Below, in pieces: positions 17,492 to 25,199 of a DNA stretch of 64,000 nt. Source of the DNA: Shewanella decolorationis S12. Its GTDB lineage: Bacteria; Pseudomonadota; Gammaproteobacteria; Enterobacterales; Shewanellaceae. The stretch spans positions 62,001 through 126,000 of the forward strand of contig NZ_AXZL01000076.1 in NCBI RefSeq assembly GCF_000485795.1, read 5' to 3'. Both the position numbers and the translations under genes were made by a program. The first letter of the stretch is position 1. Every line of letters starts with the position of its first letter. The notes under the pieces were generated by a model that was not told where the DNA came from, did no database searches, and saw only the letters and a program-made list of their open reading frames with translations.

Positions 17492-17526
17492 TTCAATCTC
17501 CTCAAACCTGTTCATCACTTCCATAC

Positions 17527-17555
17527 AAAAACGCCTAAGACTGGCTTAGGCGTTT
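17527..17555 (-). terminator. Intrinsic terminator of fklB
   Basis: AACGCCTAAG pairs with CTTAGGCGTT; on the minus strand it ends in TTTTTG just after the fklB stop codon and before dapB. Confidence 0.85.
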
Positions 17556-17563
17556 CAATCACA

Positions 17564-18181
17564 TTAGACGATGTCTAATAACTCGACTTCAAACACTAAG
17601 GTTGAGTATGGAGGAATAGAAGCACCCGCACCACGCTCACCGTATGCTAAGTGATGTGGGACGAATAACTTTAACTTGGTACCAACTGGCATCAGTTGTA
17701 GGGCTTCAGTCCAGCCAGCGATAACGCCAGATACTGGGAATTCAGCTGGTTGGCCACGAACAACAGAGCTGTCGAACACGTCACCATTGATGAAAGAACC
17801 GTGGTAGTGAGTGCGAACAGTGTCTTCGTAGGTTGGTTTTGCACCGCTACCTTGAACTAATACTTCGTATTGCAGACCAGAGTCAGTCACGATCACGCCT
17901 GCACGCTTAGCGTTTTCTGCCAAAAACGCTTCGCCTTCGGCAGAAGCTTCGGCAGCAGCTTGCTCTTGAGCCGCTTGAATGCGACGGCTGATCTCAGTGA
18001 ATGCAACTTGCATATCTTGCATAGAAACCGCGCTTTCAACGCCAGCAAATGCATCGGCTAAACCAGCTTGAACGGCAGCAATATCCACACCTTCAAAAGA
18101 ATTGGCAGCCAGTTGCTCGCCCATTTGACGACCGACACCATAGCTTGCTTGCTGTTCAACAGTACTGAATTTATCAGACAT
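17564..18181 (-). CDS. fklB: FKBP-type peptidyl-prolyl cis-trans isomerase (FKBP22/FklB)
   Basis: The 205-residue protein has a helical N-terminal dimerisation half (about 1-90, QASYGVGRQMGEQLAANSFE) and a C-terminal FKBP domain. The latter includes VRTHYHGSFINGDVFDSSVV, AEFPVSGVIAGWTEALQLMP and LAYGERGAGASIPP. It aligns end to end with E. coli FklB. It speeds proline isomerisation during folding. No signal peptide is visible, so it is cytosolic. Own terminator downstream. Confidence 0.95.
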   Translation of the reverse strand: MSDKFSTVEQQASYGVGRQMGEQLAANSFEGVDIAAVQAGLADAFAGVESAVSMQDMQVAFTEISRRIQAAQEQAAAEASAEGEAFLAENAKRAGVIVTDSGLQYEVLVQGSGAKPTYEDTVRTHYHGSFINGDVFDSSVVRGQPAEFPVSGVIAGWTEALQLMPVGTKLKLFVPHHLAYGERGAGASIPPYSTLVFEVELLDIV

Positions 18182-18309
18182 AATTAACGACTCTCAATGT
18201 TCAATGGAATTTTGCGCGCCAGTTTAGCATAGTTCCACGCCCTATGCTGATAAACTGACTGCTTATTTAACCTTGGCGGCGATTTTACGTAACCGATGCT
18301 TATTTATCT

Positions 18310-18587
18310 AGGGCGTGTTGACGTTTCAGGGTTATTTTTGCAGCAATTTGGCTCACCGTTTATGCAAGGCAAAGTCTGTGCGGTGTAGTTATTCTACATA
18401 AACGGACGATAACGCAGCAGAAACGTCAGCCAAATGCTGCCCGAAGGGTTCGTCTGGCAAGCACTTGCTCTTACTTTCTGTCATAAGAGCCGCTCGTCAT
18501 TTGAGTAGAATACACATCATTCCTCGTTTCGCGAGCACTTGCTTGCCAGAACGAACAAAATCTAATCTAGAAACGTCAACACGCCCT
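18310..18587. mobile_element. MITE-like element with 18-bp terminal inverted repeats
   Basis: The left end AGGGCGTGTTGACGTTTC (18310-18327) is the exact reverse complement of the right end (18570-18587). The 278-bp interior has no ORF but contains nested inverted repeats. CAGCAATTTGGCT with CCGTTTATG pairs with CATAAACGG and AGCCAAATGCTG in the left half. In the right half, GTTCGTCTGGCAAGCA pairs, with one mismatch, with TTGCTTGCCAGAACGAAC. No clear target-site duplication is visible. It fills most of the 18182-18651 gap between fklB and the M48 gene. From memory similar sequences recur in Shewanella chromosomes. Confidence 0.75.
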
Positions 18588-18651
18588 GGTAATAGCGCCT
18601 AATTGCGGCAAGATAAGGCCTGCATCTAAACGAGCGCCATGCGCTAAATCG

Positions 18652-19461
18652 CTATTTAGGCAACACGCATTGGTTTTTAATATTCGCCTTTGCGCTTTGA
18701 TACAAAGGCTGCATTTGCCCCTGTAATTGCTCGAGTTGGGCGATGCGATTACTGTTGGATGGATGCGTTGATAACAGCTCTGGCCCTTGGCTACCGCCCG
18801 CTTTCGACATATTGTGCCAGAGCACCACGCTCTGCGCTGGGTCGAACCCTGCCCGCGCCATCAGCTCCAGTCCCATCACATCTGCCTCACTCTCTTGAGC
18901 GCGGCCAAAGGGTAAAATCACCCCGACCTGCGCACCCAGTCCTAAAGCCGACATATATAAGTCACGATTTGAGACGCCACTCGCGCCAAGGGCGGCATCG
19001 GCGATTTGCATCCCCATGCCCGTCATCTGCGCCCGTGAGACCTGTTCATTACCATGCTGGGCTAATACGTGGGCCACTTCATGGCCTAATACGGTTGCCA
19101 GTTGGTCCGGGGTACTCGCGACGTTAAGTAACCCGGTATACACGCCAATGTGTCCGCCAGGCAATGCAAAGGCGTTAACTTGCTCGGAGTTGAACAAGAC
19201 GACATCCCACTTCTGGCTTTGGTCGGGCAGCACCGCGGTGACGCGATTCGCCACGCAATTTACGTACTGTGTCAGCTTTTTATCGCTACTGATCTTTTGC
19301 TGCTTTTTCATTTCTTCAAAAGAAGCATCCCCCATTTGCTGCATTTGCGAGGATGAATAAAGCAAGGTTTGGCTACGTCCCGTGGGCGATTTAGTGGTCG
19401 CGCAGCCCGATAATCCTAACGTGAGTCCAACCGCCACTAAGGCGAGTGTTGTTGCTTTCAT
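18652..19461 (-). CDS. M48-family zinc metalloprotease lipoprotein (LoiP/YggG-like)
   Basis: The 269-residue protein has a lipoprotein signal with lipobox LSGC (Cys about 19), so it is anchored in the outer or inner membrane facing the periplasm. The protease domain carries the zinc motif HEVAH in VLGHEVAHVLAQHG (about 126-139) and the third ligand in ESEADVMGLELMARAGFDP (about 191-209). Family members degrade misfolded envelope proteins. A strong AGGAG precedes the ATG. No operon partner. Confidence 0.93.
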   Translation of the reverse strand: MKATTLALVAVGLTLGLSGCATTKSPTGRSQTLLYSSSQMQQMGDASFEEMKKQQKISSDKKLTQYVNCVANRVTAVLPDQSQKWDVVLFNSEQVNAFALPGGHIGVYTGLLNVASTPDQLATVLGHEVAHVLAQHGNEQVSRAQMTGMGMQIADAALGASGVSNRDLYMSALGLGAQVGVILPFGRAQESEADVMGLELMARAGFDPAQSVVLWHNMSKAGGSQGPELLSTHPSNSNRIAQLEQLQGQMQPLYQSAKANIKNQCVLPK

Positions 19462-19586
19462 AGGGAACTCCTTAATCCGAACGAGGCCGAACCTAGCTAA
19501 TCATGATTAAGATTTTACTGAGATAGCAAGCAGAAGCCAAACGACATTCAGAACTTGCTTTACAGCACGAGGAAGCTTCGAGCCAG

Positions 19587-20180
19587 TTAAGGTGCAATAT
19601 AGTCTTCCCTTAACATGGCATAGAGGTATTCATCGCCCCATGCGCCCTTAAAGAAGATATTTTTCACATAATGGGCTTCGCGCCGAAAACCGAGTTTTTC
19701 GAGTAATCGACAGCTGGCAAGATTTTGAGTATCGGTTATCGCAATAACACGATGCTTATCTAATGCCACAAAGAGGAAATCCAGTAATGCGCTGACGGCC
19801 TCAAACGCAACCTGCTGGCCTTGATACTCAGGCGCAATCGTAAAGCCGATTTCCATTTGCTGCTCATCAATAAAATGCAGCGCCAAATCGCCCACTAAGG
19901 TGGCAGGCGTCTCTGCTGATGCAGTACTGACAATAGCCAATTGAAACCAAGTTTCCGCCGCGCCAAATTGTGCGTAATCAATGTTCTCAAATAACGCGAC
20001 AGCATCGCTATAAGAGTAATCCGTCCAGCTTTGATATTTGGCGACCTTAGGCTCGGCTCGATAGGCGGTAAAAGCCTCGAGATCCGCTCGCTGAAATGGC
20101 CGAAGCGTAAAACGTTGGGTAGTTAAACCGTGAGTTACCATGTGGTGAAGTGCGTTACCTATAGTCAATTTCGACGCCAT
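19587..20180 (-). CDS. GNAT-family N-acetyltransferase (RimJ/RimL type)
   Basis: The 197-residue protein begins its domain with TQRFTLRPFQRADLEAFTAY and has the acetyl-CoA loop IAPEYQGQQVAFEAVSALLD (about 137-156). It ends with NLASCRLLEKLGFRREAHYV, the typical RimL-like ending. Family members acetylate protein N-termini, amino acids or small amines; the substrate is unknown. AAAGGA precedes the ATG. Short 17-bp direct repeats lie directly upstream. Confidence 0.88.
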   Translation of the reverse strand: MASKLTIGNALHHMVTHGLTTQRFTLRPFQRADLEAFTAYRAEPKVAKYQSWTDYSYSDAVALFENIDYAQFGAAETWFQLAIVSTASAETPATLVGDLALHFIDEQQMEIGFTIAPEYQGQQVAFEAVSALLDFLFVALDKHRVIAITDTQNLASCRLLEKLGFRREAHYVKNIFFKGAWGDEYLYAMLREDYIAP

Positions 20181-20198
20181 GCCGGATCCTTTAATCAG

Positions 20199-20249
20199 AG
20201 TAAGCCTCTAATGTAAGTAAGCCTCTAATGTGAGTAAACTTCTAATATT
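20199..20249. repeat. Three tandem 17-bp direct repeats
   Basis: AGTAAGCCTCTAATGTA, AGTAAGCCTCTAATGTG and the diverged AGTAAACTTCTAATATT follow one another directly upstream of the GNAT gene. They could be a slippage product or affect its promoter spacing. Confidence 0.7.
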
Positions 20250-20315
20250 AATAAGCACACAGGTAAACAGCAGCCAATAAGTGCTAGCCATTTATGGATA
20301 GAAGCGCAGGCTCTC

Positions 20316-21671
20316 TCAACGTTTACCTTTAAAGGCTTTGATGCTGTGCTTATTAAGACTGCGACGATTTGCCTGTTTATCCCGAGGTGGGCGCTTAGGT
20401 GCCACTTTATTATCAGTACCGTCCTCTCTGACTCTTTCGCTCGGCTTATCGGTCACAGGAAAGTCCGCCAATGATGCTAACGGTAACTCACGCGCCGTCA
20501 AGTTTCGGATCGCGGTTAAGCTTAGCATTTCACCATGGCACACCAAAGAGATGGCGAGCCCATTAGCGCCCGTCCTTGCGGTGCGGCCAATGCGGTGCAC
20601 ATACACAGGCGCACTGGAGGGTAAATCTAAGTTGATCACCACAGGCAAGGCATCGACATGAATACCACGGGCCATCAAATCTGTTGCCACCACCACTTGA
20701 ATGCGATGGGCTTTAAAGTCGGCCAAGGTTTGACTGCGCACGGTTTGATCTTTTTCGCCGTGCAGCGCAGCAGCATTTATCCCCGCCTTAAGTAGTCGTT
20801 TCGCTATCGCATCGGCATCGTCGCGGGCACTGATAAACACCAGCACTTGCGGCCATCGATACTGTTTGAGTAACGCAATCAATGCCTGCGCCTTACTGCC
20901 CTTATTGACTAAATACAGTCGCTCTTCGATTTCGGCGACGACAGCATTGCGTGTACTGGCCTCAACCCGAAGGGGATTATTGCTCAGCAATTTACCCGCC
21001 AAGGCATCCAACGCCTCGGGCAAGGTGGCAGAAAACAGTAAGATTTGCTTACACTTAGGCATCATTGCCATTAGCTTTTGCACATCGGGCCAAAATCCCA
21101 TTTCCAGTAAGCGGTCGGCTTCGTCTAGCACTAGGTATTTAATCGAGTCGAGACTGAGATGGGACTGTGTGCATAAATCCAATAAGCGCCCTGGGGTTGC
21201 CACGATAAGCTGCGGTTTAGCAGCAAGTTCGGCTAATTGTTCTTCCTGTGCTATGCCGCCACAGAGGAGCTGCATCTTCAAAGAAGACGATAACTTACTC
21301 GCCAGCGCTTGCAGCGCCTCACTCACCTGCTGCGCTAACTCCCGTGTCGGCACGAGCACTAAGGCCTGCGTATTGCTGGCCGAGGATGACACAGACTCAG
21401 CCCCCGCTAATACGACTTGCTGCTGAAGTTGTTGATAGACTGCTTGCAGTAAGGGCAAACCAAAAGCCAAGGTCTTACCGCTACCGGTTTGCGATAGCGC
21501 TAACACATCTCGCCCAGCCAGAATCGCCGGAATCGCTAATTGCTGCACCCGTGTCGGCTGTTTGAGTGCGGCAGGCAATACCGAACATAACGTCGAATTG
21601 ATGCCAAGCTCGGCAAAGGTTAACGACTCAGGAGAAGGCTCAGGGGAAGTAGAAGGCTTAGGAATGGTCAT
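20316..21671 (-). CDS. DEAD-box ATP-dependent RNA helicase
   Basis: The protein shows all core helicase motifs: Q-motif region TRVQQLAIPAILAGRDVLAL, Walker A SQTGSGKT, PTRELAQQ, VATPGRLLDL, DEAD in VLDEADRLLEMGFWP, SAT in LLFSATLPEAL, and HRIGRTARTG near the end of the second domain. A basic tail (about 410-451, RPPRDKQANRR...KAFKGKR) probably binds RNA. It resembles the RhlE-type cytosolic RNA helicases, but I cannot fix the paralogue. I start at the ATG at 21671, directly after an in-frame GTG. Confidence 0.94.
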   Translation of the reverse strand: MTIPKPSTSPEPSPESLTFAELGINSTLCSVLPAALKQPTRVQQLAIPAILAGRDVLALSQTGSGKTLAFGLPLLQAVYQQLQQQVVLAGAESVSSSASNTQALVLVPTRELAQQVSEALQALASKLSSSLKMQLLCGGIAQEEQLAELAAKPQLIVATPGRLLDLCTQSHLSLDSIKYLVLDEADRLLEMGFWPDVQKLMAMMPKCKQILLFSATLPEALDALAGKLLSNNPLRVEASTRNAVVAEIEERLYLVNKGSKAQALIALLKQYRWPQVLVFISARDDADAIAKRLLKAGINAAALHGEKDQTVRSQTLADFKAHRIQVVVATDLMARGIHVDALPVVINLDLPSSAPVYVHRIGRTARTGANGLAISLVCHGEMLSLTAIRNLTARELPLASLADFPVTDKPSERVREDGTDNKVAPKRPPRDKQANRRSLNKHSIKAFKGKR

Positions 21672-21825
21672 CACAACACCGATAAAAACATGGGAGCGAA
21701 AGTTTACGCAGAGTTGGCTGTTAATACCAATCTTGTTCGGCTTGGACTAAAGCCTTGGGATAGTTGTTTCGTCATATCCAGTGACGTATCGGATTACCAA
21801 CTATCGACAAGCAATCATTGAGTTA

Positions 21826-22072
21826 AAGGTTTTTAAATCAAAGTCGTGGGTCTTCAACCCACACCCGACCAAGAGGGGATCAACAGCAATCCCCTCTTGG
21901 ATCTCCCTTGCCACCCTAACGAAGTTACATGCATTGGTTAGTGGCCTTGGTCTTATGGATAAATTGCTATCGCTTCCGAAGGCAACGTCCCTGTACCTGC
22001 GAAAGCTAGCCGGTCATCCATGACCGGACTCACGCAATTTATTCCAACGACCCGCGGCAACTTCGCAGGGGA
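21826..22072 (+). repeat. Structured repeat element, left copy (L)
   Basis: Three hairpins in order: A, GTGGGT-CTTCA-ACCCAC (21846-21862); B, CCAAGAGGGGA with TCCCCTCTTGG (21869-21900); C, CCGGTCA-TCCA-TGACCGG (22010-22027). The element ends GCGGCAACTTCGCAGGGG. The same element occurs inverted at 23515-23757. Stem bases differ between the copies but remain paired. No ORF. It occupies most of the gap after the helicase; the rest (21675-21825 and 22073-22193) shows nothing. Confidence 0.85.
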
Positions 22073-22193
22073 AGGTTAACTCCTGAATTTACAGTGTTAG
22101 TAATTCATCTCGAAAGATGAGCTGTCTGTCTTAACTTTTTTGAGTTCAAATCATTTTGAATGATAATTAAGAAAATCATATCAGTAAGTGAAA

Positions 22194-22892
22194 TTAGCCT
22201 AGAACAGAATTATGGACAGTGTCTTTCTCACTGCTTGCTTTTAGTCTGATATTTAAATAATCGTGAGCAGAATCGGATATATCACAACCTAAATATAATC
22301 TCGACAAATTATTTGCCGCAACAAGAGTTGACCCAGAACCGAAAAAAGAGTCAGCTACAACATCATTTTCAGAAGAACTTTGCCTAACAAGAACTTCAAT
22401 TAAATCAACAGGTTTCTCTGTGGGATAACCCTTCCAGACTCTCTTATATTGAAGTACATCCGGAACACTTAAATCGCTTAGTTTTCTTTTTCCTTTCTCA
22501 AAAAACAAAATAAACTCATATCGTGCACGATAATGATAGCCCATTCCTATCGCACATTTATCCCAGACAATAGGTTTCCAGAATTTAAAACCAACCTTCT
22601 CAGCAATAGGCTTTGCTACAAACATTGTTTCCTGATCACAGAATAGATAAAAGTGAGAACCTTTTTTTAGCACTCTATAAATCTCACTAAACAACTCTTC
22701 AAACCTAGCATTAGGAAAAACAGCAAACCATTGATTACTAGATGATTTACTATCTTTAAGGCGCGTTGTAGTACCTATTTTTCGGTGCTTTTCTAATGAC
22801 TCATATGGAGGGTCTGTGATGAATAAGTCAACACTAGAGTCCTCTAGTGTTTTAAGCCAAGCAACTGCATCCATCTTATAAGTTTGTGACAT
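22194..22892 (-). CDS. Orphan site-specific DNA methyltransferase (beta-class, DPPY)
   Basis: The 232-residue enzyme has the catalytic DPPY motif in DLFITDPPYESLEKHR (about 29-44). The SAM-binding motif DSFFGSGSTLVAA comes near the C-terminus (about 186-198). Catalytic motif first and SAM motif last defines the beta order. DPPY points to N6-adenine methylation. I use the ATG at 22892 (MSQTYKMDAVAWLK); a TTG seven codons upstream is possible. The gene is visibly more AT-rich than its neighbours, has no restriction endonuclease beside it and lies between inverted repeats, all suggesting acquisition. The recognition site is unknown. Similar enzymes are common in phages. Confidence 0.88.
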   Translation of the reverse strand: MSQTYKMDAVAWLKTLEDSSVDLFITDPPYESLEKHRKIGTTTRLKDSKSSSNQWFAVFPNARFEELFSEIYRVLKKGSHFYLFCDQETMFVAKPIAEKVGFKFWKPIVWDKCAIGMGYHYRARYEFILFFEKGKRKLSDLSVPDVLQYKRVWKGYPTEKPVDLIEVLVRQSSSENDVVADSFFGSGSTLVAANNLSRLYLGCDISDSAHDYLNIRLKASSEKDTVHNSVLG

Positions 22893-22969
22893 CAAGTATC
22901 CCGAGTACACCAAAAGGCGAATAACTTAACACAATAAGGCAGATACAACATCATATCTGCCTATAGTCA

Positions 22970-23152
22970 TCAGCTACATTTAGGATTACTAGCTTCACAT
23001 TGCAAACTTCTACAATCACGACAATATGACTGCACTCGAATAGTTCCATCCCCCATATTTCTGAGACCGAACAACTTTTCTACTTCTTCAGCGTTATTGG
23101 CAACTTTATTGCATCCTCGACAAGGACAACTTGCTTTTGTTAAATCAGGCAT
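22970..23152 (-). CDS. Small Cys-rich protein, probable treble-clef zinc finger
   Basis: This 60-residue protein has eight cysteines. CPCRGCNK near the start and YCRDCRSLQC near the end, separated by a DG-containing segment, match the zinc-binding half of phage HNH-type treble-clef proteins. The HNH catalytic part itself is absent. It lies 77 bases upstream of the methyltransferase on the same strand and may be co-transcribed. It could be a truncated HNH protein or a small DNA-binding regulator. I cannot choose. Confidence 0.6.
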   Translation of the reverse strand: MPDLTKASCPCRGCNKVANNAEEVEKLFGLRNMGDGTIRVQSYCRDCRSLQCEASNPKCS

Positions 23153-23375
23153 ACGCCCCCCTATATTGGTTACATGTTCTTAGCTAACTTATGGTGGAAT
23201 AATAGAATTTCAATGAACAACAATTAAATTAGTCAAAAATCAGTACAAAGCATTACTACATAAATCTTACTTATCAAAGAAAAGAAGGGACTTACGTAAA
23301 TCTTCATAACGAGAAACTGAACAAGTATGACTTTAATGCCTAAGCAATTTACTCATCACATCATAATCTTAGGAA

Positions 23376-23500
23376 TACACCATCCCCTCTGAGTTGCCGT
23401 TGTGTTCGTTGTGTGAGCGAGGCATGGATGCCGAGATAGCGTCAAGACGGGAGATGGGACAGGTATAACTCTTTCGGGATTAACAGCTAACGTCGAAGTC
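23376..23500 (-). repeat. Diverged partial third copy of the structured repeat
   Basis: CCCCTCTGAGTTGCCG, then GGCATGGATGCC and TAGC, matches the hairpin-C end of the right copy in the same order and orientation, followed by a weaker match over about 60 bases. Hairpins A and B are missing. The rest of 23153-23375 shows no gene. Confidence 0.6.
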
Positions 23501-23514
23501 ACATAAGTTCCCCC

Positions 23515-23757
23515 CCCCTCGGAGTTGCCGCAGGGCGAATAGGCAAATTGCGTGAGTCTCGCCATGGATGGCGAGCTAGCTTTCGCAGGTGCAGGGACGT
23601 ATCCTTCGGAAGCGATAGCAAATTTGGCTATGAGCACAAGGGGCTTTCAACTCCGTTGGGGCGTCTTGGAGCATCCAAGGAGGATAGGACGAGCAGTCCT
23701 CCTTGGTCGGGTGTGGGGTGAAGCCCCACGACTTGGATTTTTCTTTAAAAAAGAGAA
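23515..23757 (-). repeat. Structured repeat element, right copy (R), inverted relative to L
   Basis: Read on the minus strand it has the same three hairpins: A, GTGGGG-CTTCA-CCCCAC (23713-23729); B, CCAAGGAGGA with TCCTCCTTGG (23675-23706); C, CTCGCCA-TCCA-TGGCGAG (23558-23575). The loops of A and C are identical to copy L while stems have changed on both sides. Between B and C, GCTATCGCTTCCGAAGG and CCTGCGAAAGCTAGC are shared with L. A nine-base C run lies at its edge (23510-23518). Confidence 0.85.
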
Positions 23758-23868
23758 GCCTAACGCTAGGTTTAAGTCACGTACAATCTCGGCTATAAAG
23801 ACAACTAGCAAAGCAGAACAATCAAACTAACATCAAACCTTTTAAGTGGTTTTGCATAAAACAACTAT

Positions 23869-23908
23869 AAAAAAGCCCCGCTAGTGTTAAACACTGCGGG
23901 GCTTTATT
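23869..23908 (-). terminator. Intrinsic terminator of dnaJ
   Basis: AAAGCCCCGC pairs with GCGGGGCTTT; a further AGTGTT/AACACT extends the stem. On the minus strand it ends in TTTTTTATAG. It lies about 50 bases after the dnaJ stop. Confidence 0.88.
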
Positions 23909-23956
23909 TATCTAGTGCGCTGCTAACTAACATAACAGCGGCGCCAGCAAACCTAA

Positions 23957-25090
23957 TTAGCTATTTAGGTCTTGGAAAAACTTCTTTACGCCATCGAAAA
24001 AGCCTTCAGCCTTTGGGCTGTGCTTCTTTGATTCGCCGGTTAGGGTCGCCTCAAACTCACGCAGTAATTCTTTCTGACGCTCGTTTAGGTTGACTGGCGT
24101 TTCCATCACGACTTTGCAGAGCAAGTCGCCCACCGCATGGCTGCGAACCGATTTAACCCCTTTACCACGCAGACGGAACATACGACCCGTTTGCGTTTCG
24201 GCAGGGATCTTCAGGCTGACTTTGCCGTCCAGTGTTGGCACTTCAATCTCGCCGCCGAGCGCCGCTTTGCTGAATGAAATTGGCACTTCGCAGTAGAGGT
24301 TGTTGCCATCACGCACGAAAATAGCATGTTCACGTACAGTGACCTGAACGTATAAATCCCCCGGTGGCGCACCAAACTCGCCTGCTTCACCTTCACCCGC
24401 TAAGCGGATACGGTCGCCAGTGTCGACACCCGCAGGGATCTTAACTGACAGGGTTTTAGTCTTCTCGACACGGCCATCGCCATGACACTTAGAGCAAGGA
24501 TCTTTAATGATCTTGCCGCGTCCATGACAGGTTGGACAAGGCTGTTGCACGGTAAAGAAACCCTGACGCATTTGCACTTGGCCTTGACCATGACAGGTTG
24601 TACAGGTGGTAGCCGACGTGCCTTTTTTTGCACCGCTGCCGTCACACACATCACAGCTGGCTAAGGTTGGAATACGCAGTTCTTTGGTGAGGCCTTTTAC
24701 AGCTTCTTCCAGTGATAACTCTAGGTTGTAACGTAAATCTGAGCCGCGGGCCGCTTGGCGTTGACCGCCACGGCGTCCACCGCCGAAAATATCGCCAAAG
24801 ACATCACCGAAAATATCGCCGAAATCTCCCGCGCCGCCGTAGCCACCACCGCCGCCGCGATTCGGATCCACACCCGCATGACCAAATTGGTCATAGGCCG
24901 CTTTTTTGTTGGCATCGGTAAGGATTTCGTAGGCTTCTTTAACTTCTTTAAAGCTCGCCTCGGCAGCTTTGTCGCCAGGGTTGCGATCGGGGTGAAACTT
25001 CATCGCCAAACGCTTGTAGGCTTTTTTAATTTCACGCTCGCTGGCGTCACGACCAACGCCTAATACTTCGTAATAATCTCGCTTTGACAT
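23957..25090 (-). CDS. dnaJ: Chaperone protein DnaJ (Hsp40)
   Basis: The 377-residue co-chaperone stimulates DnaK ATPase and delivers substrates. J domain at residues 1-70 with the HPD tripeptide in KFHPDRNPGD. A Gly/Phe-rich region follows (about 75-110). Then come four zinc-binding CxxCxGxG repeats: CDVCDGSG, CTTCHGQG, CPTCHGRG and CSKCHGDG (about 145-210). The rest is the C-terminal substrate domain. It follows dnaK by 109 bases with a hairpin between, so it is probably co-transcribed from the heat-shock promoter and expressed at a lower level. Confidence 0.98.
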   Translation of the reverse strand: MSKRDYYEVLGVGRDASEREIKKAYKRLAMKFHPDRNPGDKAAEASFKEVKEAYEILTDANKKAAYDQFGHAGVDPNRGGGGGYGGAGDFGDIFGDVFGDIFGGGRRGGQRQAARGSDLRYNLELSLEEAVKGLTKELRIPTLASCDVCDGSGAKKGTSATTCTTCHGQGQVQMRQGFFTVQQPCPTCHGRGKIIKDPCSKCHGDGRVEKTKTLSVKIPAGVDTGDRIRLAGEGEAGEFGAPPGDLYVQVTVREHAIFVRDGNNLYCEVPISFSKAALGGEIEVPTLDGKVSLKIPAETQTGRMFRLRGKGVKSVRSHAVGDLLCKVVMETPVNLNERQKELLREFEATLTGESKKHSPKAEGFFDGVKKFFQDLNS

Positions 25091-25122
25091 AATCTCATGC
25101 TTCTCAGCTTAAGTTGAACGAA

Positions 25123-25151
25123 CGGGCGTTAGGGTTTCCCCGTAACGCCCG
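25123..25151. repeat. Hairpin in the dnaK-dnaJ intergenic space
   Basis: CGGGCGTTA pairs with TAACGCCCG. No U-run follows on the minus strand, so it is more likely an RNA processing or stability element setting the dnaK:dnaJ ratio than a full terminator. Confidence 0.6.
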
Positions 25152-25199
25152 CCTAGAAATTAACTATTTGAAATCAATCAATTTGATTGAGAGCAAATG

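Noticed and set aside
18310..18587. Insertion sequence with transposase
   Set aside because: The element is only 278 bp and has no ORF, so it is at most non-autonomous.
22194..23152. A complete restriction-modification system
   Set aside because: There is a methyltransferase but no nuclease; the small Cys-rich protein lacks HNH catalytic residues.
23356..23830. Open frames across the repeat copies (for example 23356-23637 and 23552-23830)
   Set aside because: They run through structured repeat DNA whose changes preserve hairpins, not codons.
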